A stretch of DNA of 64,000 bases. Origin: Neobacillus sp. PS2-9 (GTDB lineage: Bacteria > Bacillota > Bacilli > Bacillales > Cytobacillaceae). Shown in pieces: positions 1 to 8,840 of this stretch (positions are counted from its first letter, which is position 1; the number at the start of each line of letters is the position of its first letter). A model generated the notes under the pieces. That model made no database searches and was not told the DNA's origin. It was given only the letters and a program-made list of their open reading frames with translations. The position numbers and the translations under genes are program-made. The stretch is taken from assembly GCF_030915525.1 (NCBI RefSeq), contig NZ_CP133269.1, forward strand, positions 1,575,001 through 1,639,000. The letters are read 5' to 3'.

Positions 1-1700
<1,700 letters not shown>

Positions 1701-1710
1701 TTGATATTAT

Positions 1711-1755
1711 CCAGGCACTAGGTGAATTCACCTGGTGCCTGAGCTTTTCTTTTAC
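1711..1755 (+). terminator. Rho-independent terminator after mccB
   Basis: Long hairpin, CCAGGCAC paired with GGTGCCTG and extended by an AGGTGAATTCACCT core, followed by a T-rich run. It separates mccAB from yrhC. Confidence 0.85.
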
Positions 1756-1833
1756 TAATATTTACATCCTCTTTCATATTAAGTTTTATGTTAAAGTAGG
1801 TTAGTAGATTAAAAGAAAAGCAGGTGATAAGTA

Positions 1834-2094
1834 GTGAAGCAACAAGCGAGAAGACTTTATGAAAAAATGATTGATTTTAAACGGTTTGCCACGATCTTAT
1901 TGGCTGTTGGTGTATTTTTCTATTTAGGTGTAATTATTCCATCCGATACGAAAAGCGAGATGGATGTTAACATAATGGTTCTATCCTCAATGTCTTTCCT
2001 AGCTTTATCTATTTTGTTTTTTATTCAATCCAAACAATGCCAAATGAAGCTGTCAGAGACAGAAGAAGGGCAGGATTATTTAATGAAAAAATAA
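1834..2094 (+). CDS. yrhC: YrhC-like small membrane protein
   Basis: 86-residue protein with a basic N terminus and two predicted membrane segments (about residues 20-36 and 47-64), then a charged tail. Size, topology and its place directly after mccB match YrhC of B. subtilis, the last gene of the mccAB operon; the function is unknown. GTG start at 1834 with an AGGTGAT ribosome-binding site. Unlike a simple operon member, it lies behind a strong terminator at 1711-1755, so it is either expressed by read-through or from its own promoter in the 80-base gap. The TAA is part of the next terminator hairpin. Confidence 0.75.
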   Translation: MKQQARRLYEKMIDFKRFATILLAVGVFFYLGVIIPSDTKSEMDVNIMVLSSMSFLALSILFFIQSKQCQMKLSETEEGQDYLMKK

Positions 2095-2128
2095 GCGTTT
2101 CCCATTTGCGGGCGCTTATTTTTTTTTA
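2091..2128 (+). terminator. Terminator after yrhC
   Basis: AATAAGCG paired with CGCTTATT around a short GC-rich loop, followed by nine Ts. The yrhC stop codon lies inside the left arm. Confidence 0.9.
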
Positions 2129-2177
2129 TCTGAAAAAGGGCATTTTAATTAATTTAAAAAAATTTACTGGTAAAAGG

Positions 2178-2206
2178 TTTACAAATGGCAGGTGTGTGGA
2201 TATAAT
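2178..2206 (+). promoter_or_regulatory. Sigma-A promoter of a 25-codon ORF
   Basis: TTTACA, 17-base spacer, TATAAT: 11 of 12 consensus positions with ideal spacing. Predicted start near 2213, 35 bases before the ATG at 2248. No other gene lies between this promoter and the tandem terminators at 2351-2432. Confidence 0.8.
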
Positions 2207-2247
2207 TACCGTAGAAAGTAAAAAATTCCAAAAGGAGGTCGAAGAAA

Positions 2248-2325
2248 ATGAATTTAATTGTAGCCTGCACACAAACAGCATATTTGAATATCACGCATTC
2301 GACCAGACTGGAATGGATTGCTTAA
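2248..2325 (+). CDS. 25-aa peptide of unknown function with its own promoter and terminators
   Basis: Short reading frame of 25 codons (begins MNLIVACTQT, ends RLEWIA) that I do not recognise. It is taken as real because all expression signals are present: a TTTACA-17-TATAAT promoter upstream, an AAAGGAGGT ribosome-binding site eight bases before the ATG, and two intrinsic terminators just after the stop. The peptide is mildly hydrophobic at its start, has one cysteine, and shows no clear membrane helix or signal peptide. It could be a small protein, a leader peptide or part of a dual-function RNA. A longer overlapping frame (2037-2333) has no initiation signals and crosses the yrhC terminator. 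Confidence 0.55.
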   Translation: MNLIVACTQTAYLNITHSTRLEWIA

Positions 2326-2350
2326 GTAATTAAGTGACATTACATATCCA

Positions 2351-2385
2351 TGCCGCAGGGAGAATGACGCCTTGCGGTATTTTTG
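2351..2385 (+). terminator. First of two duplicated terminators
   Basis: CCGCAGGG paired with CCTTGCGG, then TATTTTTGTG. The unit from ATCCATGCCGC to TTTTTGTGCC recurs 49 bases downstream with changed loop bases. Confidence 0.82.
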
Positions 2386-2399
2386 TGCCTAAAAATCCA

Positions 2400-2432
2400 T
2401 GCCGCAAGGGATAACTTCTTGCGGCCTTTTTG
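2400..2432 (+). terminator. Second of two duplicated terminators
   Basis: CCGCAAG paired with CTTGCGG, then CCTTTTTGTG. It shares flanks with the terminator at 2351-2385, consistent with a local duplication of about 45 bases. Confidence 0.82.
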
Positions 2433-2525
2433 TGCCCTTTTTATTCGCCAGATGGATATGTTATGCATAGATTGAAAATGTTGTTAGAACAAGAAAGAAA
2501 TAAGTCTTTAAAGGAGGTGTGATAC

Positions 2526-2666
2526 ATGACCCTGAATATATTATTTTTCTCCATCACAATAAAAAAGCGGAAAATGGATCTTGAAAAAGCAGCTCAACAG
2601 GAGATGGTTGAGAAACTTTATGATCAAAACAAAGATCGCCAAATTTCCATGCATCATTTCATGTAA
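2526..2666 (+). CDS. YrzI family small protein, copy 1
   Basis: 46 residues beginning MTLNILFFSITIKKRKM and ending SMHHFM. Hydrophobic N-terminal stretch (residues 3-12), basic KKRK, then a charged amphipathic part with QQEMVEKLYD. Length, sequence and tandem occurrence match the Bacillus YrzI family (Pfam Bac_small_yrzI), known as single copies or tandem arrays and suspected, not shown, to act in sporulation. Start at 2526 is set by an AAAGGAGGTGTG ribosome-binding site. Followed after 35 bases by a close paralogue (roughly 60 percent identical), so the pair arose by duplication. Confidence 0.85.
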   Translation: MTLNILFFSITIKKRKMDLEKAAQQEMVEKLYDQNKDRQISMHHFM

Positions 2667-2701
2667 TCAATACACATGCACTAAAAAGGAAGTGAAAAGA
2701 A

Positions 2702-2842
2702 ATGACCCTCAATATTTTATTTTTAACCATAACTATTAACAAACGGCGAATGAGCCTCGAAGAAGCTGCTCATCAAGAAATGGTTGATAAACTTTATGAG
2801 AAAAACAGAGATCGTCAGGTTTCCATGCACCGTTTAATGTAA
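2702..2842 (+). CDS. YrzI family small protein, copy 2
   Basis: 46 residues beginning MTLNILFLTITINKRRM and ending SMHRLM; same length and layout as the copy at 2526-2666: hydrophobic start, basic turn, amphipathic EMVDKLYEKNRDRQ segment. Ribosome-binding site AAGGAAGTG ten bases upstream of the ATG. It is the second unit of a tandem pair and probably shares a transcript with it, since no terminator lies between them. Family function is unknown; the conserved EM-x-(D/E)-K segment recalls the idea that these proteins are handled like small spore proteins, which remains unproven. Confidence 0.85.
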   Translation: MTLNILFLTITINKRRMSLEEAAHQEMVDKLYEKNRDRQVSMHRLM

Positions 2843-2883
2843 TAGGTAAGTAAAAACAAAAATAGAGAAAGGTGGTTGTTAAT

Positions 2884-2946
2884 ATGTTGTTTTTTCTAAT
2901 GCAAGGTCGAGGAAATAGTTTCTGGGGTATGAAAGATACCACCTAG
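2884..2946 (+). CDS. 20-aa peptide, unknown
   Basis: Twenty codons beginning MLFFLMQGRGNSFWGMK, preceded by AAAGGTGG seven bases upstream. Not recognised. It follows the YrzI pair by 41 bases without an intervening terminator, so it may be the next cistron of the same message. The first six residues are hydrophobic and the rest is polar and aromatic. Expression signals are weaker evidence than for its neighbours; it could be chance. Confidence 0.4.
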   Translation: MLFFLMQGRGNSFWGMKDTT

Positions 2947-2981
2947 CCACTGTGAAAGAATGTAAATAGGAGGTAACCAAT

Positions 2982-3041
2982 ATGCCGCTTCATATTTTGT
3001 TATTATCATTACTCTTTAAATCAAAGAAAAAAGAATCATAA
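2982..3041 (+). CDS. 19-aa hydrophobic-basic peptide, YrzI N-terminus-like
   Basis: Nineteen codons, MPLHILLLSLLFKSKKKES, with a strong TAGGAGGTAACC site eight bases before the ATG. The M-x-L-x-ILxxS pattern followed by a basic cluster resembles the first 16 residues of the two YrzI copies just upstream, so this may be a shortened relative that keeps only the membrane-facing part. Amphipathic hydrophobic-plus-lysine make-up is also common in small membrane-active peptides. Function unknown. Confidence 0.5.
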   Translation: MPLHILLLSLLFKSKKKES

Positions 3042-3151
3042 TCCTTCAAAGGTTTGTTAACAGAATGTTCATATTTCCTGAAGTTAGATACTGTGAAAAT
3101 GTGTTAAATTCAAAGTAGAAAATAGCAGTCTCTAACTAAGGGGTGGGGAAT

Positions 3152-3232
3152 ATGTTTTTGGTTGTGATGGCATTCGTCATTACTGGGGCGATTGGTTGTG
3201 TAATTTCAGCCGAACTAAGTGTTGCAGCATAA
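3152..3232 (+). CDS. 26-aa single-pass membrane peptide, unknown
   Basis: Twenty-six codons beginning MFLVVMAFVITGAIG and ending ELSVAA; almost entirely hydrophobic, long enough to span the membrane once. AGGGGTGGGG lies seven bases before the ATG and a strong terminator follows seven bases after the stop, which argues for a real short gene. It is the last member of the small-ORF run between yrhC and the oligoendopeptidase gene. No family recognised. Confidence 0.5.
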   Translation: MFLVVMAFVITGAIGCVISAELSVAA

Positions 3233-3238
3233 TATTAA

Positions 3239-3273
3239 AAAGCATCGGCCAAAAGTTTCGGCCGATGCTTTTC
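3239..3273. terminator. Bidirectional terminator between small-ORF cluster and pepF
   Basis: AAGCATCGGCC paired with GGCCGATGCTT, with a T-rich run on the right and an A-run on the left, so it can end transcripts from both the small-ORF cluster (+) and the peptidase gene (-). Confidence 0.9.
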
Positions 3274-5073
3274 TTATTTCATGTCAGTTAATTTAAGGAA
3301 TTCATCAATGTCATCCAGACAAATATGAACAGCTTTTTCCCAGAATGCTTTTTTTGTTAGATCTACCTGTAGATGTTTTTGTGCTAAATCTTCAACGGAC
3401 ATGGAAGCCGTATCTCTTAACAAAGCAATGTATTTTTCTTCATAGCCTTTGCCTTCCTCGAGTGCCAGCGCATAGATACCTAATGAGAAAAGATAACCAA
3501 ACGTATATGGGAAGTTATAAAATGGTACACCAGTTATAAAGAAGTGAAGCTTAGAGGCCCAGAATAATGGATGATATTCTTCTAAGGCATCACAATAGGC
3601 TTCTTTTTGTGCAGCAAGCATCAGTTCATTCAGACGTTCTGCATTTACAGGTCCTTGCTTTCTTTCTTCATAAAAACTTGTTTCAAATAAGAAGCGTGCA
3701 TGTATATTCATTAAAAGGGCAACGGTTCTTTGGATCTTATCGTCAAGAAGAACTAGTTTTTCTTCTTCATCTTTTGCATTTTTAACTGCTGCATCTGCAA
3801 CAATCATTTCAGCGAAGGTAGAGGCCGTTTCTGCCACGTTCATGGCATAATTACGGTTGAGATGGTGAACCCCCTTCATCGCAAATGTGTGGAAACCATG
3901 ACCAAGCTCATGTGCCAGAGTTGAAACGTTTGATGGTGTTCCAGAGTAAGTCATAAAGATTCGAGATTGGTCGCTTTCAGGAAAGAAAGTACAGAAGCCA
4001 CCAGGTGCCTTACCAGGTCGATCTTCTCCTTCAATCCATTGCTCTTCAAAGGCTTTACGGGCAAACGAAGCCATTTTTTCACCGAATATAGCAAAATTTT
4101 GTTCGATAAACTCGGCTCCTTCTTGATAGGAAACCTTTGATTCTGTTTTGCCAAACGGAGCATCTAAATCATACCAACTTAATTTATTTACCCCAAGGAG
4201 TGCTGCTTTTCGCTCTAAATACGTAACAAGCTTTTGTTTATTTTCGGATATGACTGCCCACATCGTTTCAAGCGTCTCTTTTTCCATACGATTAATGCTA
4301 AGAGGTTCTTTTAATACATCTTCCCAGCCTCTTTTTTGATACACACTAAGACGGAAACCGGATAAGTGATTTAGGGTTTTGGCAAGAAAGTCAGCCTGTT
4401 CACCCCATGCATTCTCCCAATTTCTGAAAGTATTTTCTCGTACGTTTCGGTCGGGGCTTGAGAACTTATTAAATGCCTGACCGACAGATAGGAGCTTTTC
4501 CTCGCCGTTTTCTTGTATTGGTACTTTTATTTTCCCCACAATTAAATCGTACAATTGCCCCCAACTATGATAGCCATCTACACCAAGTGCGCTGATTAAT
4601 GCTTCTTCTTCTTTAGAAAGCTTCTCTTTTGCTCGATTACGTCTTTCTGTTAAAACAAAGGAAAGGACCTGTAACTGTTCATCCTTTAATAACTCTGTCC
4701 AAATTCCATCATTAAATGAAGATAATAGGCTGTCAAAGGTACTAAGAGCCGTTTGGAAGGCCGCGCTTAAACTGGTAACCTTTGAATCAAGTGTATAGGC
4801 CTTTTTATCGTCGGTGTTTTGTGCCTGCAAGCAACTAACAAATGCCCCTGCTTGACGAAGTTTTTTGGCAGCATGCTCAAAATCCTCAAGTAATTCTTTT
4901 AAATATGTTTGATCCTCTTGTGAATTGAGCGGAGTCCAGTTGTTTACTTTTGTTTGGAAACTATCTATTAAGGTTGCTGTAAGATTTAAATGGTTTGCGA
5001 ATTCTAATGAATCGCTTCCGCCCTGAAAGAACACATCAAGGTTCCAAACATCCGAATATGTAATCGCTGTCAT
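3274..5073 (-). CDS. pepF: M3 family oligoendopeptidase (PepF type)
   Basis: Cytoplasmic zinc metallopeptidase of family M3 that trims short peptides, 599 aa, the usual length. The zinc site HELGH is at H388-E389-H392, followed by the second-shell region around NVAETAS, which provides the third zinc ligand in the family. The start at 5073 is supported by AAGGAGGGG nine bases upstream on the minus strand; no signal peptide. Transcribed alone, converging on the small-peptide cluster and sharing its terminator. Related M3 enzymes in Bacillus include several paralogues, so the exact subfamily name is less certain than the enzyme class. Confidence 0.9.
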   Translation of the reverse strand: MTAITYSDVWNLDVFFQGGSDSLEFANHLNLTATLIDSFQTKVNNWTPLNSQEDQTYLKELLEDFEHAAKKLRQAGAFVSCLQAQNTDDKKAYTLDSKVTSLSAAFQTALSTFDSLLSSFNDGIWTELLKDEQLQVLSFVLTERRNRAKEKLSKEEEALISALGVDGYHSWGQLYDLIVGKIKVPIQENGEEKLLSVGQAFNKFSSPDRNVRENTFRNWENAWGEQADFLAKTLNHLSGFRLSVYQKRGWEDVLKEPLSINRMEKETLETMWAVISENKQKLVTYLERKAALLGVNKLSWYDLDAPFGKTESKVSYQEGAEFIEQNFAIFGEKMASFARKAFEEQWIEGEDRPGKAPGGFCTFFPESDQSRIFMTYSGTPSNVSTLAHELGHGFHTFAMKGVHHLNRNYAMNVAETASTFAEMIVADAAVKNAKDEEEKLVLLDDKIQRTVALLMNIHARFLFETSFYEERKQGPVNAERLNELMLAAQKEAYCDALEEYHPLFWASKLHFFITGVPFYNFPYTFGYLFSLGIYALALEEGKGYEEKYIALLRDTASMSVEDLAQKHLQVDLTKKAFWEKAVHICLDDIDEFLKLTDMK

Positions 5074-5194
5074 TCTTTGTACCCCTCCTTAAAAGATGAA
5101 CCACAATCATGGTTGATTATTGTCAAAAAATTAACACTTCCGCCTTCCATTATAATTTACTTTTTCTAAAAATTCTATATTATTGGTTTTTACA

Positions 5195-5236
5195 GAAAAA
5201 AGAGGCTGAGTTTACTTAGAGAAATTCAGCCTTTTA
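5195..5236 (-). terminator. Terminator of the YjcZ-like gene
   Basis: Read on the minus strand, AGGCTGAATTTC pairs imperfectly with AAACTCAGCCT and is followed by CTTTTTT. Confidence 0.75.
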
Positions 5237-5243
5237 AATAGTA

Positions 5244-5414
5244 TTAACAAACTCTTGTATACCACCACCAGCCTCCGAAGAGTAACAACAGAATAAATAA
5301 GACAATGACGACTGCAATCCAAAAACCACTGCCTGCAGCATATGGAACTGGATAAGCTGTATATGGGGCCGGGTATCCATAAAAACCATAAGGACTAGGA
5401 TAACCAAAAGGCAT
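5244..5414 (-). CDS. YjcZ-like small membrane peptide (sporulation-linked)
   Basis: 56 residues: an N-terminal half rich in Pro, Tyr and Gly (MPFGYPSPYGFYGYPAP), then one membrane segment (about residues 31-47, FWIAVVIVLFILLLLFGG) ending in WWWY. Layout and the VVLFILL-type helix resemble the YjcZ family of tiny sporulation proteins, though this version has a longer aromatic head. Ribosome-binding site AAAGGGGGG precedes the ATG by seven bases, and a sigma-K-type promoter is upstream, supporting expression in the mother cell late in sporulation. Too short to be caught by usual ORF cut-offs. Confidence 0.72.
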   Translation of the reverse strand: MPFGYPSPYGFYGYPAPYTAYPVPYAAGSGFWIAVVIVLFILLLLFGGWWWYTRVC

Positions 5415-5442
5415 CTAGATTCCCCCCTTTATCCTTTTAGAA

Positions 5443-5470
5443 TAGGGTATGAGCCCTTGTTTAAGCTTGT
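5443..5470 (-). promoter_or_regulatory. Sigma-K-type promoter for the YjcZ-like gene
   Basis: On the minus strand: AC, 17-base spacer, CATACCCTA, an exact match to the sigma-K pattern AC-N17-CATAnnnTA. It lies about 30 bases before the coding start. Confidence 0.65.
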
Positions 5471-5576
5471 ATAGGCGAACGTGTATGTCCTAATCAATTC
5501 AACAAATATTTCACAGCTAATTGGATCTATTCTATAGTATAATTTTACTTAGATTGAAACCGGGAGAGGAATACCA

Positions 5577-6257
5577 TTGAAAAAAATACTGCTTATTGAC
5601 GATGAAACTCGGATGTTAGACTTACTTTCCCTTTATTTAACACCAAAAGGTTATGACTGCATCAAAATGACTTCTGCTTTCCAAGCGGTTCAATACCTTG
5701 GTGAAGCAACTGTGGACCTTGTCTTATTAGATATTATGATGCCAGAAATGGATGGCTGGCAAGCCTGTAAGGAAATTAGAAAATTGGGAGATACCCCGAT
5801 TATCATGCTTACTGCTCGTAGCGAAAAAATGGATATTGTTAAAGGGCTGAAACTGGGGGCAGATGATTATATTTCCAAGCCTTTTGATGAAGAAGAGCTA
5901 ATTGCACGTATAGAAGCTATTCTAAGAAGAAATAAAGGACCCTCAAGTAAAATAGACTTTAATGGTCTTTCTCTAAATGAAGAGTCATTCGAGGTTTCCT
6001 ATCAAGGACATCCTGTTTTGGTTACTCTCAAGGAATTTTCCTTACTGACTCTTTTATTAAAAAATAGAAATAAAGTATTTACCCGTGAGCATTTGTTGAC
6101 TACTATTTGGGGGTATGCGGTTGCAACTGAGGATCGGACCATAGATTCCCACGTGCGAAATTTACGAGACAAATTGCGAAAATCAGGTTTTCCTGTGGAC
6201 GATTATTTGACAACTGTATGGGGACTAGGGTATAAGTGGATGGATAAGGATTCGTAA
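5577..6257 (+). CDS. OmpR/PhoB-type response regulator (no partner kinase nearby)
   Basis: 226-aa two-component regulator. Receiver domain about residues 1-115 with the acidic pair D8-D9, phospho-acceptor D52 (LLDIMMPEMDG), the conserved threonine in MLTAR and the lysine in SKPF; winged-helix DNA-binding domain about 130-222 (ends TVWGLGYKW). TTG start at 5577 preceded by GGGAGAGG. No histidine kinase follows: the next gene, 43 bases on, encodes a lipoprotein. The cognate kinase is therefore elsewhere or lost. Target genes cannot be told from the sequence, though the adjoining lipoprotein gene is a natural candidate. Confidence 0.9.
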   Translation: MKKILLIDDETRMLDLLSLYLTPKGYDCIKMTSAFQAVQYLGEATVDLVLLDIMMPEMDGWQACKEIRKLGDTPIIMLTARSEKMDIVKGLKLGADDYISKPFDEEELIARIEAILRRNKGPSSKIDFNGLSLNEESFEVSYQGHPVLVTLKEFSLLTLLLKNRNKVFTREHLLTTIWGYAVATEDRTIDSHVRNLRDKLRKSGFPVDDYLTTVWGLGYKWMDKDS

Positions 6258-6300
6258 ACGAAAACCTCATAGTTTAAGATAATGTTCAGGAGGTAACAAG

Positions 6301-7275
6301 GTGAAAGTTCAAATGAAAGTGATATTGGCTATGTTAATAGGAATATTACTTATTGCAACAGGTTGTAGAAACAATAGTGAGGACCAAGAAAAGAATCAAC
6401 AGGAAAAAAAGGCTGAATCAAAGGCTAAATTTGAAGTGGTTGAGGCCAGTTCATTCAGTGTAAAAAATATACGTGGAATTGGTTATCCAGGCAATGATCA
6501 AGCACTGTATCTTGCCACAAATGCCGGTTTAAAATTCTACAAAGATTCAAAGTGGTATGAATCAACCACGAATCAACATGATTATATAGGATTTCAAGCA
6601 GTAGAAGCTGGTTTTTTAGGAAGTGGACACCCTCAAAAGGGGACAGGCTTTAAAGACCCGCTTGGTGTAGTGCGCAGTGTTGATCAAGGAAAGACACTTG
6701 ATCAGCTGGCATTCTATGGGAAGAGAAACTTCCACTTTATGGCTGCCAGTTTTTCAGGTGAAGGGCTTTATGTAATTAGTGAAACACCTGAAGATGGTTT
6801 AAGCTATGGTGTCAACTATTCTACAAACAATGGCGATACGTGGACAAAGAGCGCATTTAAGGGGTTTAATGCGGACTCATTAGGAATGATAGCAGTACAC
6901 CCTACTAATGGTGATATCGTGGCAATGTCTACACGAACGGGTATTTATTATTCATCTGACAATGGAAACACGATGAAGTTAATTACTAATCCCATTATGG
7001 TGACAGCCCTTACGTTTAGCGGGGATACAATCCTATTTTCTAGTGTGGAGAATGATAAGATTTTTTTAAAAACGTTAAATCCTGTAACTGGCGAACAAGG
7101 AGTATTGGCTTTTCCTTTCTTAGATTATGATAATCCTATTACTTATTTAGCGGTTAATCAAAAGGATCATAATCAAATCGCCTTTACTACCTATAAAAAT
7201 GATATTTATCAATCTAAAGACGGCGGAAAGAATTGGAGCGTTCTTCTTAAAGACGGAAAAAAAGAGCAGGAGTAA
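6301..7275 (+). CDS. Asp-box (BNR-type) repeat lipoprotein
   Basis: 324-aa secreted lipoprotein: a hydrophobic signal segment (residues 7-20) ends in the lipobox IATGC, so Cys is lipidated and the protein is anchored outside the membrane. The mature part has at least four Asp-box-like turns (SVDQGKT, STNNGDTW, SSDNGNT, SKDGGKNW) typical of six- or seven-bladed beta-propellers of the sialidase/YCF48 type. Annotators often place such proteins among glycosyl-hydrolase-like families, but no catalytic set is evident. GTG start at 6301 with CAGGAGGTAAC upstream. Probably co-transcribed with the response regulator before it. Confidence 0.8.
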   Translation: MKVQMKVILAMLIGILLIATGCRNNSEDQEKNQQEKKAESKAKFEVVEASSFSVKNIRGIGYPGNDQALYLATNAGLKFYKDSKWYESTTNQHDYIGFQAVEAGFLGSGHPQKGTGFKDPLGVVRSVDQGKTLDQLAFYGKRNFHFMAASFSGEGLYVISETPEDGLSYGVNYSTNNGDTWTKSAFKGFNADSLGMIAVHPTNGDIVAMSTRTGIYYSSDNGNTMKLITNPIMVTALTFSGDTILFSSVENDKIFLKTLNPVTGEQGVLAFPFLDYDNPITYLAVNQKDHNQIAFTTYKNDIYQSKDGGKNWSVLLKDGKKEQE

Positions 7276-7288
7276 CTGCTCTTTTTTT
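7257..7288. terminator. Bidirectional terminator, lipoprotein gene / sigK
   Basis: AAAAAGAGCAG paired with CTGCTCTTTTT with T-runs on both strands; the lipoprotein stop codon is in the loop. Confidence 0.9.
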
Positions 7289-7301
7289 AATGCGTGTTTC
7301 T

Positions 7302-8018
7302 TTAATTTTTTTTCTTACGTTCTTTTTCAGCCCGATAAAATTCATGGAACATTTTCATTAAGGCGCGCTTTTCTATTCTCGAGACATAACTTCTTGATAT
7401 TCCTAATTCCTTAGCAATTTCTCGTTGGGTTTTTTCCTTTTGTAAGTCTAGGCCAAAACGCCCCACAATCACTTCTTTTTCTCGATCATCCAAAACTTCT
7501 ATATACTTTTTTATTTTCTCCAGTTCCATATTAAGCTGAATGGTATCGATAACGTCCTCAGATTCCGATTTAAGGACATCAATCAATGAAATCTCATTTC
7601 CTTCCTTATCCTGACCGATCGGATCATGCAAGGAAACATCTTTCTTTGTTTTCTTTAGTGCCCGTAAATGCATAAGAATTTCATTTTCTATACAACGAGC
7701 AGCATAGGTTGCAAGTTTTGTCCCTTTACCTTCTGAATAACTCTCGATTGCTTTTATTAAACCAATTGTTCCAATTGAAATTAGATCTTCAGAATCCTCC
7801 CCGGTATTTTCAAATTTTTTAACTATATGCGCGACAAGTCGTAGATTGTGTTCAATTAACATATTTCGCGCATGCGGATCCCCTTCTGCCATTAACCGTA
7901 AGTACTTTCTTTCTTCAGCAGCAGATAGGGGCTGAGGAAAAGCATTATTTTTAACGTATGAAACAAGAAATAAAAATTCTTTCATTAAATATCCGAGAGC
8001 TGTTAAGATTCCAGACAT
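7302..8018 (-). CDS. sigK: RNA polymerase sigma-K factor precursor (uninterrupted)
   Basis: Late mother-cell sporulation sigma factor, 238 aa. Region 2 shows [14 protein letters not shown] and [12 protein letters not shown], with [17 protein letters not shown] for promoter melting; region 4 carries the helix-turn-helix [20 protein letters not shown]. The first 20 or so residues ([19 protein letters not shown]) match the pro-sequence removed by SpoIVFB. The gene is continuous, so there is no skin-type element to excise. Start at 8018 is preferred: GGGGGTGG sits six bases ahead; the ATG at 8024 is too close to it. A sigma-E-like promoter is upstream. Confidence 0.96.
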   Translation of the reverse strand: MSGILTALGYLMKEFLFLVSYVKNNAFPQPLSAAEERKYLRLMAEGDPHARNMLIEHNLRLVAHIVKKFENTGEDSEDLISIGTIGLIKAIESYSEGKGTKLATYAARCIENEILMHLRALKKTKKDVSLHDPIGQDKEGNEISLIDVLKSESEDVIDTIQLNMELEKIKKYIEVLDDREKEVIVGRFGLDLQKEKTQREIAKELGISRSYVSRIEKRALMKMFHEFYRAEKERKKKN

Positions 8019-8063
8019 CCACATCCACCCCCGTGCTTTCTTTTTTGGGCTAGGGCCTATTAC

Positions 8064-8094
8064 TAATTCCTATGAAGAAATCGGGAAAATGTGT
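8064..8094 (-). promoter_or_regulatory. Possible sigma-E promoter of sigK
   Basis: Minus strand ACACATT, 13-base spacer, CATAGGAAT: about 5 of 7 matches to the sigma-E -35 and a CATAnnnnT-like -10. Known for sigK in B. subtilis; the match here is moderate. Confidence 0.4.
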
Positions 8095-8130
8095 CTGTCC
8101 ATTCAAATTAATATTTTATTTTATAAAATG

Positions 8131-8160
8131 AAAAGCACCAACCGTAAAAGTGGTTGGTGC
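8131..8160 (-). terminator. Terminator of pssA
   Basis: Minus strand GCACCAACC paired with GGTTGGTGC, followed by TTTTCATTTT. Confidence 0.88.
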
Positions 8161-8173
8161 GAATTGTTGATTA

Positions 8174-8713
8174 TTAGACTTTTTTCAGTTTAAATGAACT
8201 TACCATTAGGAATGATAGAATGATGATAATGAATAAGAACGTTTGAGCTGGCACGTAAGGAATGATTAGAAAGCTTAAGGTTGCCAAACAGCCTGCAGCT
8301 GTAATTGGTAAACCAGTAAAATATCCATTACTCTCAGTAATGTTGAACCGAGCTAGTCTAAAAGCACCGCAGCCGATATAAAAAACAGTAAAAAATGATC
8401 CAGGTCCGCCGAATTCATGCAAAATTCCTTGGTATAGTAATAGTGCTGGAGCCACTCCAAATGATATAATATCACTCATGGAATCTAATTGTTTTCCGAG
8501 TTCTGATTCAATATTGAATTTTCGTGCTACCATACCATCAAAACGGTCGGCTAAGGCTGCAATAAAAATTAGCAGTAAGCTTAGTCTTAAATTTCCATGT
8601 AGTCCGAATACAATCGCAAATCCGCCTAATGATAAATTGGCAAGCGTTATTACATTGGCTGTTTGAGATTTTAATTTCTTTATTGTTTGGTCCAATACGT
8701 CCAACAAAAACAT
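8174..8713 (-). CDS. pssA: CDP-diacylglycerol--serine O-phosphatidyltransferase
   Basis: Integral membrane enzyme making phosphatidylserine from CDP-diacylglycerol and serine, 179 aa. The CDP-alcohol phosphotransferase signature DG-x2-AR-x8-G-x3-D-x3-D is complete (DGMVAR ... G ... LDSMSD, about residues 59-81), and several hydrophobic segments follow. Its product is the substrate of Psd, encoded divergently 127 bases away; in B. subtilis the two genes are in one operon, so this arrangement differs. Start at 8713 follows GATGAGGAGAA; an alternative downstream TTG is possible. Confidence 0.92.
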   Translation of the reverse strand: MFLLDVLDQTIKKLKSQTANVITLANLSLGGFAIVFGLHGNLRLSLLLIFIAALADRFDGMVARKFNIESELGKQLDSMSDIISFGVAPALLLYQGILHEFGGPGSFFTVFYIGCGAFRLARFNITESNGYFTGLPITAAGCLATLSFLIIPYVPAQTFLFIIIILSFLMVSSFKLKKV

Positions 8714-8840
8714 TTCTCCTCATCACTCCTTTTTTTAGCAAAAGGAAAATCATTTTTTTTAGTTTATTCTATAATATTTAATTCTAAGCTTTTTATGACA
8801 GTTCGTAAAGAGTATTTTTACACTATTTGGGGGTAGATTG

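Noticed and set aside
2037..2333. 98-aa frame overlapping yrhC and the 25-aa ORF
   Set aside because: Crosses a strong terminator and a promoter and has no ribosome-binding site.
2736..2942. 68-aa minus-strand ORF across the small-peptide cluster
   Set aside because: Antisense to YrzI copy 2, no initiation signal, no recognisable features.
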